Source of the DNA: Iris pallida
Taxonomy: Eukaryota; Streptophyta; Magnoliopsida; Asparagales; Iridaceae
Reading direction: 5' to 3'
Length of the DNA: 64,000 nt
NCBI GenBank assembly: GCA_029216955.1
Contig: JANAVB010009598.1
Span: 23,742,322 to 23,806,321 of the forward strand
The first letter of the stretch is position 1. The number at the start of each line of letters is the position of its first letter. This document shows positions 21,172 to 33,749 of this stretch, one piece after another. The notes under the pieces were generated by a model, which had not been told where the DNA came from, made no database searches, and worked only from the letters and a program-made list of their open reading frames with translations. The translations under genes and the position numbers were made by a program.

Positions 21172-21837
21172 ATGGCTGCCAAGTTTATTGAAAGAATGAC
21201 TTTATCTACTGATAATCAAAGTCATCAATCTAAAGGCGACATAGAACCAGAAGAAACTTTATACATCAACTATAAAGAAAATTCCTTTCCTCTTCAGGTT
21301 GATGTTGGTCCTTATGCTCAAAAGTTCTTAACATCTTCTACTTATCTACTTCCGGTAGTTGCTCAATCACAAGCTTGTGTAACTTATAGACGTCATGAAG
21401 AATCTTATTTCGTGGTTCCGTCTGATAAGAAAAACAAGCGCCAAATTGTTTTTGGCTTGGCTAGAAATATACTTGTTGCTCAACAGATGATCTGAAAGAT
21501 AAAGATGAAGGAAGAATCCGAATTGACAATATAGTCAACAATCCATCAAGATCATTCAGAATATGGGATAATTTAAAGACTATGCAAGGCCTCAATCAGG
21601 CAAAGGTAGACGACTCCCGTTATGTGGTGATCCGTTTTACCAGAAGACTCGTCATGGATTGGGATATGATCCATCCCATATGTTTAATGACGATACAAGA
21701 AGAATTCTCTTCTAATTCCTCACAATCATCTGATCAGAAGAAAACCAATTCATCGAATCGGATATATCTCGTTCCTCATATGATGAATTCGAACGTGTAT
21801 CTTCAACTTTCCATTAGGATTTATTCTTGAGTTGACC
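21172..21837 (+). pseudogene. Post-protease region of element T, unassigned
   Basis: Two open pieces (21172-21495 and 21582-21830) in different frames have no motif I recognise. They lie where Tat/Ogre elements carry sequence between protease and reverse transcriptase. Wording such as YKENSFPLQVDVGPYAQKFL and ARNILVAQQMI is not an RT motif. Nothing resembling FIDD/YIDD follows. Confidence 0.45.
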
Positions 21838-22018
21838 TCCTTTCCTTTCCAATAAAATAGGTTAGGTCATCCACTTCTTCTATCAATATTTGACATATAT
21901 GCTCATAATGTCTGTCTTCTTAATCCCCAGCTACCAAAGTTTGGTCAAGCTGATTACTCATCTTTTGAGAGAAATTTTTATCTTCCATCTTATCATTGGT
22001 ATAGAAAGCTAAATTTAT

Positions 22019-22326
22019 TATTTATCACGTTCTTATAACCTCTAAATAAATATTAAATTTGCTGATGTTTCTATCTATCATGTCCATTTGACCTCTGTAT
22101 AGATATTAATCGACTTTTCTTTGAGTTCTTACATACTACCATGTTCATATTACCTCTGATAGTATTATGCTCTAAAAACAGAAAACGTAATTTCATTATC
22201 TATCATGTCATATTACCTATGGATAGATATAATACGTTGAGTTTAAAAGACTTATCACGTCCATATTACCTCTGATAAGTGTTTTCTATCTCATACCTAT
22301 TGTTTAAATTCCAAATAAACGATAGG
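22019..22326. repeat. Array of five related hairpins plus one 11-bp-stem hairpin
   Basis: Five units spaced 52-64 bp each have an inverted repeat around a similar loop, with loop cores starting at about 22027, 22081, 22142, 22206 and 22258. The clearest is ACTTATCA, loop CGTCCATATTACCTC, TGATAAGT. Others are ATACTACCA / TGATAGTAT around TGTTCATATTACCTC, and TATCTATCA / GGATAGATA around TGTCATATTACCTAT. Stems differ from unit to unit while loops are conserved. A further hairpin at 22296-22326 has arms CCTATTGTTTA / TAAACGATAGG with a 9-nt loop. Confidence 0.7.
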
Positions 22327-22327
22327 A

Positions 22328-22546
22328 TCATAAAACAAATCTTTCATTCATTTCTGGTGGAAACACTACAAAATGAATAAGACAAAAGATGACAAAATAC
22401 TCTCTTAAGTGGAGTGGAAACATCTTGAAACAACTTCTTAATTCTTCTAGCCGCTTGCCACGAGAACTCATAACCTTCTTGGTAGCCTCAGCACGTCGAG
22501 CTTCGGGGGTGCAAATACACGAAAGTTCAGCGAAAGTGATTATCAA
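22328..22546 (-). CDS. Unrecognised 72-residue open frame (possibly chance)
   Basis: The frame starts at ATG 22546 on the minus strand (MIITFAELSCICTPEARRAE) and includes ATKKVMSSRGKRLEELRSCF. The frame also extends open upstream of that ATG towards 22640 (LDEAKDNL). It reads like a helical, charged protein segment, but I cannot assign a family. It lies between the hairpin array and the minus-strand LTR fragment and would be transcribed towards the array. Codon-like character is the only support. Confidence 0.25.
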   Translation of the reverse strand: MIITFAELSCICTPEARRAEATKKVMSSRGKRLEELRSCFKMFPLHLREYFVIFCLIHFVVFPPEMNERFVL

Positions 22547-22636
22547 ATTGTCCTTGGCTTCATCAAGGGTTCTGATGGTTGACTCAGCCCCAAAAGCTTG
22601 TTCTTCTAAAATTGAGCTTTGGGTGAGATGTATCCG

Positions 22637-23033
22637 CTAAGGGGATAACATCGCCCAACAAGATCCATATAGTACTAATCCGTGTTTCCAACGTGTCAGC
22701 ATCATGTAAAGTAATCTAAAGCAGGAAATATACTCCTAATGCAGGATATGAAATGATTAGAGAATGTACTCGCCTGTAACCGGTGAATCTGAGAGAATAT
22801 AGAATGTCCGAGGAGTGGTGTCTGTCTCCTATAGAATAGTACAAGTCACTATGAGTCTACAATGATAATACGATGCAAATTAATGCATTCTACATAAAAC
22901 TAGGTCAATCTAGACCAAAGTCAACCTTGGTCAACTCTGGTCAACCCTAAAGTCAAACCTAAGTCAATTAGTCTAATCTAGGTCTGACAAGACTATTCTA
23001 GGTTTTTAGGCTAATCTAGGCATACCATGTCAA
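22637..23033 (-). repeat. LTR fragment (A/B/D-like family), minus strand
   Basis: Read on the minus strand it contains a W-box cluster, the 54/55-bp exon-like block (22774-22828) with its GCGAGTACATTC border, and GATTAGTACTATATGGATC. It stops in GATGTTATCCCC at about 22637 and runs into the N gap at 23033. It is a different family from M, whose sequence begins right after the gap. Its orientation is opposite to LTR C, which flanks element T on the other side, so it is not C's continuation. Confidence 0.8.
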
Positions 23034-23046
23034 NNNNNNNNNNNNN
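23034..23046. other. Assembly gap (13 N)
   Basis: Thirteen undetermined bases. On the right, M's LTR starts 88 bp inside its true end (29667-29754 is the missing part). So the gap hides at least the left end of M and its left target duplication. Confidence 0.99.
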
Positions 23047-26000
23047 CATCTAACAATATAAAGGTACCTGTACAGTATATACACTCCGAATGGAGGTGAC
23101 ATAACAACATACAGTCTCAATCACATCTAAGGCAGAATGATAAGAATGAAAGATAGATAGATAAATGCTGGAATAAAAGATCCACAGGATACAATCAGAG
23201 AGAGAGTCTAAGTGTCTACTGCCATACAACTAAACATCCAACTCAAAACAAGTCTCTAATACTGAAATGAAAGAATATACAATCAGATCTCAAAAGACAG
23301 TAAATGTAAACCTAGACTAGGGAGCCACAATCTCTAAGCTAGTGGATCAGGCTGGGAATCTGGGTCACACAAGTCATCTACAGCTGTCCCATAGTAAGTG
23401 TCTATGCCGGCCTCCTCCTCATCCTCTGTAAATTTTCAACAGGTCCAGTCAGGGAGCGAGCACAAAACATCTCACGCAGTTCATATCGAGTTAGGAAATA
23501 TAAAGCATGCAATAGAGTAAAGTACATGAAACGCTGAAAGAGAAGATATATGAAAACAGTAGAGATTTGATAACAGGAAATATCTAAATATGATAGGTAA
23601 GAACTGTAAGGAACATGTGATTTTAGAGTACAATCTGGTTATGTAAACGGGCTAGGAAAATGCAATGGTAACTCCATTGTACGTGGGTGTACAATAGACA
23701 TATACAATAGTTATACAATGTTGTACAATAGGATTTGAGTACATAACCAATTCTACTCCCCCTCCCCAATCAATACACAAGGATCTTCTCCAGTTACGTT
23801 ATCTTATACAATAGTGTACAATGTTATACAATGGATGTACAATGTTATACAATAGTGTACAATGGTCTATCCCTGGGCTCATGTGATAATGAGAGTACAA
23901 TATGCACAATGAGTATACAAGGATATGGGTATTCAATAAATACAATATGGAAGTGAAACGCACGTCACAATATGTATCTAGTGAATACAAGGAGATAACA
24001 TCTCAAAAGGAGATCCATATAGTACCAATCCGTGATAACAATCGTGTCAGCATCAAGTACAGTAATCTAGAGCAAGAATGTAAATCCATACAAGTATGAA
24101 ACGGTCAGAGAATGTACTCGCCTGATATCCTGAGTGTCTGAAGAGAATATACTGTCCGAGGAGTGGTGTCTGTCTCCTATAGAACAACACAAGTCACAAC
24201 AAGTCTAAAATGATAAAATGAAGCTCTACTATGCATTCTACATGAATCTTGGTCAATCTAGGCCAAAGTCAACTCTTGGTCAATTCTGGTCGACCCTAGA
24301 AGTCAAACTAGGTCAGCTATGGTCAACTAGGTCCAACAAGTCTAAACTAGTCTATACTAGGCTAAACTAGCTAACACATACCATTATAAGGCTATATTAC
24401 CATACAATGCTATAGAACCTACCCTATCAATCAAACACAACACTAATGACACACCAAGTACATATACTTATATATACTCACATATCACTTACCCTCCTAA
24501 ATACATATATAACTCACACACACAACCTTACAAGTACACCCTCACACAATTGTAACTCATATACTACAAGCTCACATATAATATCACTCATATACCCATA
24601 TGAAATCTCATATGTAACCATATATCTAAACACATAGGTTCTCCTATATAGTTCACACATATCCAAGTCTCACACCTACACTCCTAATCACCCATAGGGA
24701 CAATCATATAGGCATGTTTAGGGGGGCTGCAATGGCTTGGTTTAGGACAGGTTGTGAGATGTTATGGGGACTTTTATGTGGCAATGGACTGCTGTCAATG
24801 GTGTGTAGGACAGGTTTTGTGAGACCAATTGTTGGCAGGTTGCAGGCCAATGTATAGGGACTGATTTGTGCAGGTTTTTGTGGAGCTGAAATGGACTGAC
24901 TTGTAGAGGGGTTTGATGACAGGTTTAGAGTTGGTTCTAAGGGCTGTGTTCAGGTGGTATATAGGGGGAAAGGTTAAGGACTGAAAAGTGGGGTTTCAAG
25001 GCTGTTCTGAGGCTGAAACATTTGGGATGTCATAGGCTGTTCTCAGGTTTTAGGGACTGGGTGTATGGACAGGTTTGTTACTGCTACTGCTGTTACCAAC
25101 AGCAGTTCCTCCTCTTGATATCATCCCCATCACTCCCACATCTCTCCACAACACAAACACACACACACCTATGATATATATACATATATGTATAAACCCA
25201 TGCCATATATATATACATGTATATATAGATAACATATATATAGATCAACATATATATAGATCAACATATACCTATCAACCTATACAGATCAACATATATA
25301 TAGATCATATAAATAGATCAACATATAAATATGACATATTCATCAAACAAAACAGAAAACTGAACTCTATTCCCAGATTTGAAATTCCAGAGAACTTAGC
25401 TAGAATGAATTCTAGTTTGAAGACACTAAACAGTAAAATCAGTCCAAAAACATCCTCCCATTCTCAGGTTTAAATACAGAAAAAAAAGAGAAAACAACCC
25501 ATAGGTTCTATTGAACCCCAAAACAGCCCACAGTTCAATCAATTTGGGAAAAACTGAAAACAACCTTCTAATCAAGTTAATACCATGTAGGTGAATCCTA
25601 TTTATCAATCAACATCACAAAACAGGAAAACGAAATCACTTTCAGTTTTGAACTGAAATAGAAAGCTCAGTACATGAGGAAATGACTGTTTTCAAAACAC
25701 ATTCAAAATCTCATTTGAAACCCAAATCAAAACCAAATCAACCAAGATTCGAAACATAGTTAGAATGTATATAGGTAAACTATATTAGGATGTAAACATG
25801 TGTGATTAACTGAATAAATTTGATCAAAACATCAACCCAAATCAATTTCCTCAAACTGGAAAACTGGGAAAAATTATCATGTTTCAGAAAAAAATAAAGT
25901 AACTGTGAATTTGATTTCGAAATCAAACAAAATGAAATCTAAAGGTTGGTAACATAACTACAAGTCGTGTACGTGTCCCAGGGCCCAACACGTGTCCATA

Positions 26001-27572
26001 AATACGACACAACGTGTCCAAAACAAGAAAACTCAAAATCAGACACAACAGTGCACTGTCCAGTGCACTGTCTCGTGCACACGTGCACTCGTGTCGTGCA
26101 CACGACACAGGACACTTCGTGTCTCGTGGTCACCAACCTAGGTTCACCTAGGATAGGTCCTCGTGTCTAGGGGTCTGCACTGAGTCCAAGTGTCCACGTG
26201 TCCTAGATACAACTGCGTATCAGTGACACTCGAATAGACTGAACCAGTCAGTCTCGAATCAGTGCAGAGCCTCGTGCTCACTCGACACGACACGGGGACG
26301 CGTGAGACTTGACACACGTGGTGTCAGTCACTGCCCCCAAGTGTGTGTCGAGTTTCACGTGTCCTTGTGCTGTGTCCGCAGAGCACTAGCCCCCGAGTGG
26401 CAGGACACGCGCACAGCCCTGCGCGCGCGCTCGCACCCGCGTGTGCACGTGTCGAATCCGACACGATGCGACACAGGGACACCCTCAGTGATGAATAATC
26501 GTGTAAGCAACAACAAAATAGGATTTTTCATTCAAAAACATTTCGAAAATAAAGCCAACAAATCCACTGTGACATTTCATCAAACACTTAAAACTGTGCA
26601 CTGATACGTATCCAGTTTGGACACGAAAGGACACGAAAACTTAGGGTTTCCTATTCCTACAGTTAGGTTAGGCCTAGGGTTCCCTAGAAATGCAATTAAA
26701 CAGGAATTTCATGGTGAGATTAGGAAGTTACCTCTATGTATCAAAAACTCCAAAAAGCTTTAAAGAGAGGGGTTCCTCTTGAGAGTCAAACTCCTCCAAA
26801 TTGATTTGAATCTGAGAATAAGTTATCAAAACAGCAAGAATACTCAGATTAAAATCCATTGCAATTTGTTTGGGGGAAAAAGGAGCAAAAATGGATTTTC
26901 TATGGATTTTTGAAGTAGGGACATTACCTCTTCCTAAAGCTTGTTCTTCCTTAGAGGCTAGCCCTAATTCCAAGAGAATATTTATAAGGGGGAATCCCAA
27001 TGAGGGTTTAAGTGGCTGGACAAAATGGTTAGGGTTAGGGTTGGGCACTTGGTTAATGGGCTTTGGGCTTAGCCATTAAACAAATGACTTAAAAATCAAA
27101 TGTCATGACTTGTGGTCAAATCATTCCATTCAAAACTCATATTCTCCAATATTTGCACTAACTAGAATATGGTTGACCTAACTTAACCTAGGTTCTCATA
27201 TCTAGTCAAGGCCAACCTAACTAGGGTTAGGTCACAAAGTCAAAGTTAGTCAAAGTCAACCTAGTCAACCTTCAATCAAACAATTCCAAAATAATTCTAA
27301 AAATTCCTAAAAATTCCAATAAATTCTAAAATGACCAAAATATCCTCTAGGCTAAAATGTACTAATCAATTATCCTAATCACAATGACAAGGCTCTAAGT
27401 CAACAGTCTAAGGCTACACTAGTCAATGCACCAAAATCACAAGTCAAGATTTAAATGGTTTAAAAATGATTAAAAATTACCAAAAATCATATTATTAAAT
27501 AAATATCATAATTAAATTAATTAAAATACAAAATTTCAAAATTACCCTCATTTTAGAAAACTGGGTGTTACA
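23047..27572 (-). repeat. 3' LTR of element M (last 88 bp missing at the gap)
   Basis: On the minus strand it begins TGTAACACCC at 27572. It has telo-box and TATA near 27000, the GTGTC module (25965-26635), a CA/TA-rich tract (24430-24680 and 25140-25340), W-boxes (about 24230-24330), and exon-like blocks at 24122-24176 and 23334-23425. It differs from 29755-34275 by short indels and only a few substitutions by eye, for example near 23930 and 24445. Confidence 0.93.
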
Positions 27573-27590
27573 AGTCTACCCACCTTAGAA
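27573..27590 (-). other. Polypurine tract of element M
   Basis: Read on the minus strand, TCTAAGGTGGGTAGACT ends directly at the LTR and is preceded by ATTTCGAGGACGAAATT, the phrase also found before the LTRs of A, B and D. Confidence 0.7.
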
Positions 27591-28060
27591 GAATTTCGTC
27601 CTCGAAATTAAAATGGTAGTAGTCCTTCTAGGTCAAACACCCCACAATCAGAGTCTCAAACATACCGTCAGATAATCATATGCGTCTGTCCAAAACTATG
27701 ATACTCAGAATCTCTGTCATGCCAGTGAGCAAGGCTACGATAATCACAGAGTCCTCAACTATGGTACATACCTCTAGAATTGTGGTATTTAAAATTTTCG
27801 CATTGCCGCGCGCTTGGCAGCGAAAACCTTAAATTCCCACACCCGAGAAATACATCCATAGTCCGACTATATGTCCTCACTGCCTGCTAGCATGACCCTA
27901 GAGGATTCTAAAATCTCATAATCGAGGCGACCTAGCCCATACGACTTATCTCAGAAGAAAATTAAATCATAATGAAGCACCAGATCGAAACTTATCAACA
28001 ATGAAGAAACAGATAGGAACAGATGGATTAAATTTTCAAGGCAGGAATTGCGGAATTGAA
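27591..28060 (-). other. Non-coding segment between gag and polypurine tract of element M
   Basis: In place of pol there is about 470 bp without a usable frame. It contains GGCAATGCGAAAATTTTAAA and GTGATTATCGTAGCCTTGCT, both also present after the gag remnant of element B (45860-45940). So B and M share this replacement segment. Confidence 0.8.
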
Positions 28061-29428
28061 TCAAAGAACAGAACCTGCGACTAGATCTCCAACAGCCTGA
28101 GCATCCTCGGCTGTCATGACGAAAGCTCCCTGGCTGGCCTCCCCTGGCCTGCTGCTGATGCTGGACGAACCTCTGCTGCTGAGTCTGCAATGGTGGTCCC
28201 CTCTGCTGCCCTGCCGGAGCTCTAGCTCCTTGTGCTACCTGAGCCAATGGTGTCGGGTTCTTGGGACACTCTCTACACTGATGCTCCACTGATCCGCAAA
28301 GCAAACACATGCCCAGCCTCTTCCTACAGTCGTCCCACCCATGGCCTTGCTTCTTGCAGAAGTTGCACACAGTGTTCTGCTGTTGCCTGGGTGCCTGCTG
28401 ATACTGCACCTGTCTCTGTCCCTGATACGGAACAGGCCTTGCTGCTGCTGCTGGAAATGGGCCATCGGCTGCTGATACTGCTGCTGTATCTGATGCTGAA
28501 CGTGCGGCCTCTTGGCCGGTCCTCCGCTGCTGCTGCCCCCAGCTGGGTCTCGTCCTCTCTTGAGCCTAAGCTCAAGATCATCCTCCGCCAATAAGGCTCC
28601 CGTCAAAATCTCCTCAAAAGTAGCATCTCTGTTCCCCTTGGTCAGGGACTTGACCTCCTTGACCAGACCCTTCCGGAACCTCTGGGCCTTCGCCGTCTCG
28701 CTCAACCCCTCAACAAACCTGCCAAGACGGCCAAACTCTCCCGCATACTCCTCTACTGAGAGGCTCCCCTGGACCAAGTTCTCAAACTGCGTCTCCAAGG
28801 CTCTGACTGCTGAATCTGGGAAGAACTTCTTCTTGAAGAAGCCCCTGAACTGCTCCCAAGTCTGCCCTGGTACTCCCACCCTGGGGTCCGACTGATACCA
28901 GGTGCGAGCAAGATCTCGCATCCGGCTAGCTGCTGCCTCGATCTGAAGGTCTACTGGAATCCTGGCCAAGCGGAAGATCTCCTCCATATGCTCGATCCAC
29001 TCATCGGCATATAGGATCCCCTCTGTCCCCAAAAAATCTCTGGGGCTCATCTTCTGAAACTGCTCGATCCCCGGAGTCTTCGGCTGCTGTACCACTGGTC
29101 GAGCTGCGGCTGTCGTGACGGCCAACTCCATGCCTCTATCCTGCCGAGCCTGCTGTCGGTCCATGAACTGCTGGAAATACGCGAACATCTGAGCTGCGTC
29201 CACATGTCCTGGAGGCGGTGGCGGCTGGAAAGGATCCTCTGGAATGACTGGGTCCTGCCTCCGGACTGGTGAAGGCATATCCTCAGCTGCTGCTGCTACT
29301 GCTGAAATCCCAATATGAGCAGAGGTGGCAGGAGCTGTAGCCTCCCGACCCTGCTGAACTGGCTGAGAGGTAGCAGTCCCCTCTACAGTATCTCCATGAA
29401 TGGCACGCTGTAATCGCGTCTCCACCAT
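28061..29428 (-). pseudogene. gag: Gag of element M with two single-base frameshifts
   Basis: The start is ATG 29428 (MVETRLQRAIHGDTVEGTAT). The capsid domain is well preserved (FLGTEGILYADEWIEHMEEI, RTWYQSDPRVG, FFKKKFFPDSAVRALE). One base is missing near 28435, after the Gln run, which shifts the frame so that the naive product ends at 28235. The true frame then carries the two CX2CX4HX4C knuckles (CNFCKKQGHGWDDC and CLLCGSVEHQCREC). A second missing base near 28130 hides the last segment AFVMTAEDAQAVGDLVAGSVL, which ends at TGA 28061-28063. In element A the same words continue directly into the protease (AGSVLLDTLPAF), so the pol deletion starts exactly at the gag-protease junction. Confidence 0.88.
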
Positions 29429-29666
29429 CCTGAAGACAGATCAAAACAACAATTGCTGAGAATGAGTCGAAATAGCAAAGGAGGACAGTTATATTCAAGG
29501 AGAACAATATCAGCAAGAACTGAGATGGTATGAATTTGATATGAGTTTTCCCTAGTATGATTGAGTACCTTAAAAAAAATATCCTAATCCTACTGCAGGC
29601 TGTAGTGATACTCTAGTTCGAATACCACTACATAAACTCGACCTGCATGGGCCACCACTAAAAACG
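29429..29666 (-). other. Leader of element M between 5' LTR and gag
   Basis: The segment of about 240 bp starts CGTTTTTAGTGGTGGCCC after the LTR and ends TCTTCAG|GATGG before gag, an acceptor-like junction also present in A-2 (TCTCCAG|GATGG). A TGGTATTCGAACTAG motif lies about 45 bp in; it resembles the start of an initiator-Met primer site but is too far from the LTR and matches poorly. The primer site is unresolved. Confidence 0.6.
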
Positions 29667-30034
29667 TGTCACGACCACCCCACTGTGAGGGTACGAGAAC
29701 GTAACAACGCCCGCCTACGCCGCAGTATCGGCGGTAGAGCTGTCCTAGGTCAATCATCTAACAATATAAAGGTACCTGTACAGTATATACACTCGAATGG
29801 AGGTGACAACAACATACAGTCTCAATCACATTAGGGCAGAATGATAAGAATGAAAGATAGATAGATAAATGTGGAATAAAAGATCCACAGGATACAATCA
29901 GAGAGAGAGTCTAAGTGTCTACTGCCATACAACTAAACATCCAACTCAAAACAAGTCTCTATACTGAAATGAAAGAATATCAATCAGATCTCAAAAGACA
30001 GTAAATGTAAACCTAGACTAGGGAGCCACAATCT

Positions 30035-30126
30035 CTAAGCTAGTGGATCAGGCTGGGAATCTGGGTCACACAAGTCATCTACAGCTGTCCCATAGTAAGT
30101 GTCTATGCCGGCCTCCTCCTCATCCT
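30035..30126 (-). other. Conserved acidic exon-like block of LTR M, frame intact
   Basis: It follows TTTTTACAG on the minus strand. The frame reads EDEEEAGIDTYYGTAVDD and ends at TAG 30035-30037, shorter than in A and B because of an earlier stop. The 3' LTR has an equivalent at 23334-23425. Against the A 5' LTR I counted 11 third-position, 6 first-position and 4 second-position differences, a coding-like pattern. Confidence 0.5.
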
Positions 30127-30827
30127 CTGTAAAATTTTTAACAGGTCCAGTCAGGACGGGAGCGAGCACAAAACATCTCACGCAGTTCATATCGAGTTAG
30201 GAAATATAAAGCATGCAATAGAGTAAAGTACATGAAACGCTGAAAGAGAAGATATATGAAAACAGTAGAGATTTGATAACAGGAAATATCTAAATATGAT
30301 AGGTAAGAACTGTAAGGAACATGTGATTTTAGAGTACAATCTGGTTATGTAAACGGGCTAGGAAAATGCAATGGTAACTCCATTGTACGTGGGTGTACAA
30401 TAGACATATACAATAGTTATACAATGTTGTACAATAGGATTTGAGTACATAACCAATTCTACTCCCCCTCCCCAATCAATACACAAGGATCTTCTCCAGT
30501 TACGTTATCTTATACAATAGTGTACAATGTTATACAATGGATGTACAATGTTATACAATAGTGTACAATGGTCTATCCCTGGGCTCATGTGATAATGAGA
30601 GTACAATATGCACAATGAGTATACAAGGATATCGGTATTCAATAAATACAATATGGAAGTGAAACGCACGTCACAATATGTATCTAGTGAATACAAGGAG
30701 ATAACATCTCAAAAGGAGATCCATATAGTACCAATCCGTGATAACAATCGTGTCAGCATCAAGTACAGTAATCTAGAGCAAGAATGTAAATCCATACAAG
30801 TATGAAACGGTCAGAGAATGTACTCGC

Positions 30828-30881
30828 CTGATATCCTGAGTGTCTGAAGAGAAATACTGTCCGAGGAGTGGTGTCTGTCTC
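30828..30881 (-). other. Conserved 54-bp exon-like block of LTR M
   Basis: On the minus strand it is bounded by TTCTATAG and by ATCAG|GCGAGTAC. In the frame that joins to 30126 it reads DRHHSSDSISLQTLRIS. The 3' LTR copy (24122-24176) is one base longer. Confidence 0.45.
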
Positions 30882-33685
30882 CTATAGAACAACACAAGTC
30901 ACAACAAGTCTAAAATGATAAAATGAAGCTCTACTATGCATTCTACATGAATCTTGGTCAATCTAGGCCAAAGTCAACTCTTGGTCAATTCTGGTCGACC
31001 CTAGAAGTCAAACTAGGTCAGCTATGGTCAACTAGGTCCAACAAGTCTAAACTAGTCTATACTAGGCTAAACTAGCTAACACATACCATTATAAGGCTAT
31101 ATTACCATACAATGCTATAGAACCTACCCTATCAATCAAACACAACACTAATAACACACCAAGTACATATACTTATATATACTCACATATCACTTACCCT
31201 CCTAAATACATATATAACTCACACACACAACCTTACAAGTACACCCTCACACAATTGTAACTCATATACTACAAGCTCACATATATATATCACTCATATA
31301 CCCATATGAAATCTCATATGTAACCATATATCTAAACACATAGGTTCTCCTATATAGTTCACACATATCCAAGTCTCACACCTACACTCCTAATCACCCA
31401 TAGGGACAATCATATAGGCATGTTTAGGGGGGCTGCAATGGCTTGGTTTAGGACAGGTTGTGAGATGTTATGGGGACTTTTATGTGGCAATGGACTGCTG
31501 TCAATGGTGTGTAGGACAGGTTTGTGAGACCAATTGTTGGCAGGTTGCAGGCCAATGTATAGGGACTGATTTGTGCAGGTTTTTGTGGAGCTGAAATGGA
31601 CTGACTTGTAGAGGGTTTGATGACAGGTTTAGAGTTGGTTCTAAGGGCTGTGTTCAGGTGGTATATAGGGGGAAAGGTTAAGGACTGAAAAGTGGGGTTT
31701 CAAGGCTGTTCTGAGGCTGAAACATTTGGGATGTCATAGGCTGTTCTCAGGTTTTAGGGACTGGGTGTATGGACAGGTTTGTTACTGCTACTGCTGTTAC
31801 CAACAGCAGTTCCTCCTCTTGATATCATCCCCATCACTCCCACATCTCTCCACAACACAAACACACACACCTATGATATATATCCATACATATAGTATAA
31901 ACCCATGCCATATATATACATATGTATATATATAGATTAACATATATAGATCAACATATAAATATAGATCAACATATACCTATCAACCTATACAGATCAA
32001 CATATATATAGATCATATAAATAGATCAACATATAAATATGACATATTCATCAAACAAAACAGAAAACTGAACTCTATTCCCAGATTTGAAATTCCAGAG
32101 AACTTAGCTAGAATGAATTCTAGTTTGAAGACACTAAACAGTAAAATCAGTCCAAAAACATCCTCCCATTCTCAGGTTTAAATACAGAAAAAAAGAGAAA
32201 ACAACCCATAGGTTCTATTGAACCCCAAAACAGCCCACAGTTCAATCAATTTGGGAAAAACTGAAAACAACCTTCTAATCAAGTTAATACCATGTAGGTG
32301 AATCCTATTTATCAATCAACATCACAAAACAGGAAAACGAAATCACTTTCAGTTTTGAACTGAAATAGAAAGCTCAGTACATGAGGAAATGACTGTTTTC
32401 AAAACACATTCAAAATCTCATTTGAAACCCAAATCAAAACCAAATCAACCAAGATTCGAAACATAGTTAGAATGTATATAGGTAAACTATATTAGGATGT
32501 AAACATGTGTGATTAACTGAATAAATTTGATCAAAACATCAACCCAAATCAATTTCCTCAAACTGGAAAACTGGGAAAAATTATCATGTTTCAGAAAAAA
32601 ATAAAGTAACTGTGAATTTGATTTCGAAATCAAACAAAATGAAATCTAAAGGTTGGTAACATAACTACAAGTCGTGTACGTGTCCCAGGGCCCAACACGT
32701 GTCCATAAATACGACACAACGTGTCCAAAACAAGAAAACTCAAAATCAGACACAACAGTGCACTGTCCAGTGCACTGTCTCGTGCACACGTGCACTCGTG
32801 TCGTGCACACGACACAGGACACTTCGTGTCTCGTGGTCACCAACCTAGGTTCACCTAGGATAGGTCCTCGTGTCTAGGGGTCTGCACTGAGTCCAAGTGT
32901 CCACGTGTCCTAGATACAACTGCGTATCAGTGACACTCGAATAGACTGAACCAGTCAGTCTCGAATCAGTGCAGAGCCTCGTGCTCACTCGACACGACAC
33001 GGGGACGCGTGAGACTTGACACACGTGGTGTCAGTCACTGCCCCCAAGTGTGTGTCGAGTTTCACGTGTCCTTGTGCTGTGTCCGCAGAGCACTAGCCCC
33101 CGAGTGGCAGGACACGCGCACAGCCCTGCGCGCGCGCTCGCACCCGCGTGTGCACGTGTCGAATCCGACACGATGCGACACAGGGACACCCTCAGTGATG
33201 AATAATCGTGTAAGCAACAACAAAATAGGATTTTTCATTCAAAAACATTTCGAAAATAAAGCCAACAAATCCACTGTGACATTTCATCAAACACTTAAAA
33301 CTGTGCACTGATACGTATCCAGTTTGGACACGAAAGGACACGAAAACTTAGGGTTTCCTTTTCCTACAGTTAGGTTAGGCCTAGGGTTCCCTAGAAATGC
33401 AATTAAACAGGAATTTCATGGTGATATTAGGAAGTTACCTCTATGTATCAAAAACTCCAAAAAGCTTTAAAGAGAGGGGTTCCTCTTGAGAGTCAAACTC
33501 CTCCAAATTGATTTGAATCTGAGAATAAGTTATCAAAACAGCAAGAATACTCAGATTAAAATCCATTGCAATTTGTTTGGGGGAAAAAGGAGCAAAAATG
33601 GATTTTCTATGGATTTTTGAAGTAGGGACATTACTCTTCCTAAAGCTTGTTCTTCCTTAGAGGCTAGCCCTAATTCCAAGAGAAT

Positions 33686-33749
33686 ATTTATAAGGGGGGA
33701 ATCCCAATGAGGGTTTAAGTGGCTGGACAAAATGGTTAGGGTTAGGGTT
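33686..33749 (-). promoter_or_regulatory. LTR core promoter of element M (telo-box and TATAAAT)
   Basis: Read on the minus strand, an AACCCTAACCCTAACC telo-box (33734-33749) is followed by CCCCCTTATAAATATTC (TATA at 33686-33692). Confidence 0.6.

Larger units (their letters stand above)
15175..22636 (+). mobile_element. Degenerate Tat/Ogre-like Ty3/gypsy element T (gag-protease only, no 3' LTR)
   Basis: The element starts TGTAGGAGCG directly after LTR C sequence (TACTATATGG). It has one LTR of about 1.1 kb, a tRNA-Arg-like primer site, broken gag and a retropepsin with the wording YNILLGRPWIHEHNIVPST, typical of the Tat/Ogre/Athila branch. I found no reverse transcriptase, RNase H or integrase after the protease and no second LTR before the minus-strand LTR fragment at 22637. 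It is therefore either a pol-deleted non-autonomous derivative or one truncated by rearrangement or assembly at its right end. Confidence 0.82.

Noticed and set aside
22328..22640. Integrase or RT fragment of element T on the minus strand
   Set aside because: No FIDD, DDE, HHCC or chromodomain wording could be found in any frame.
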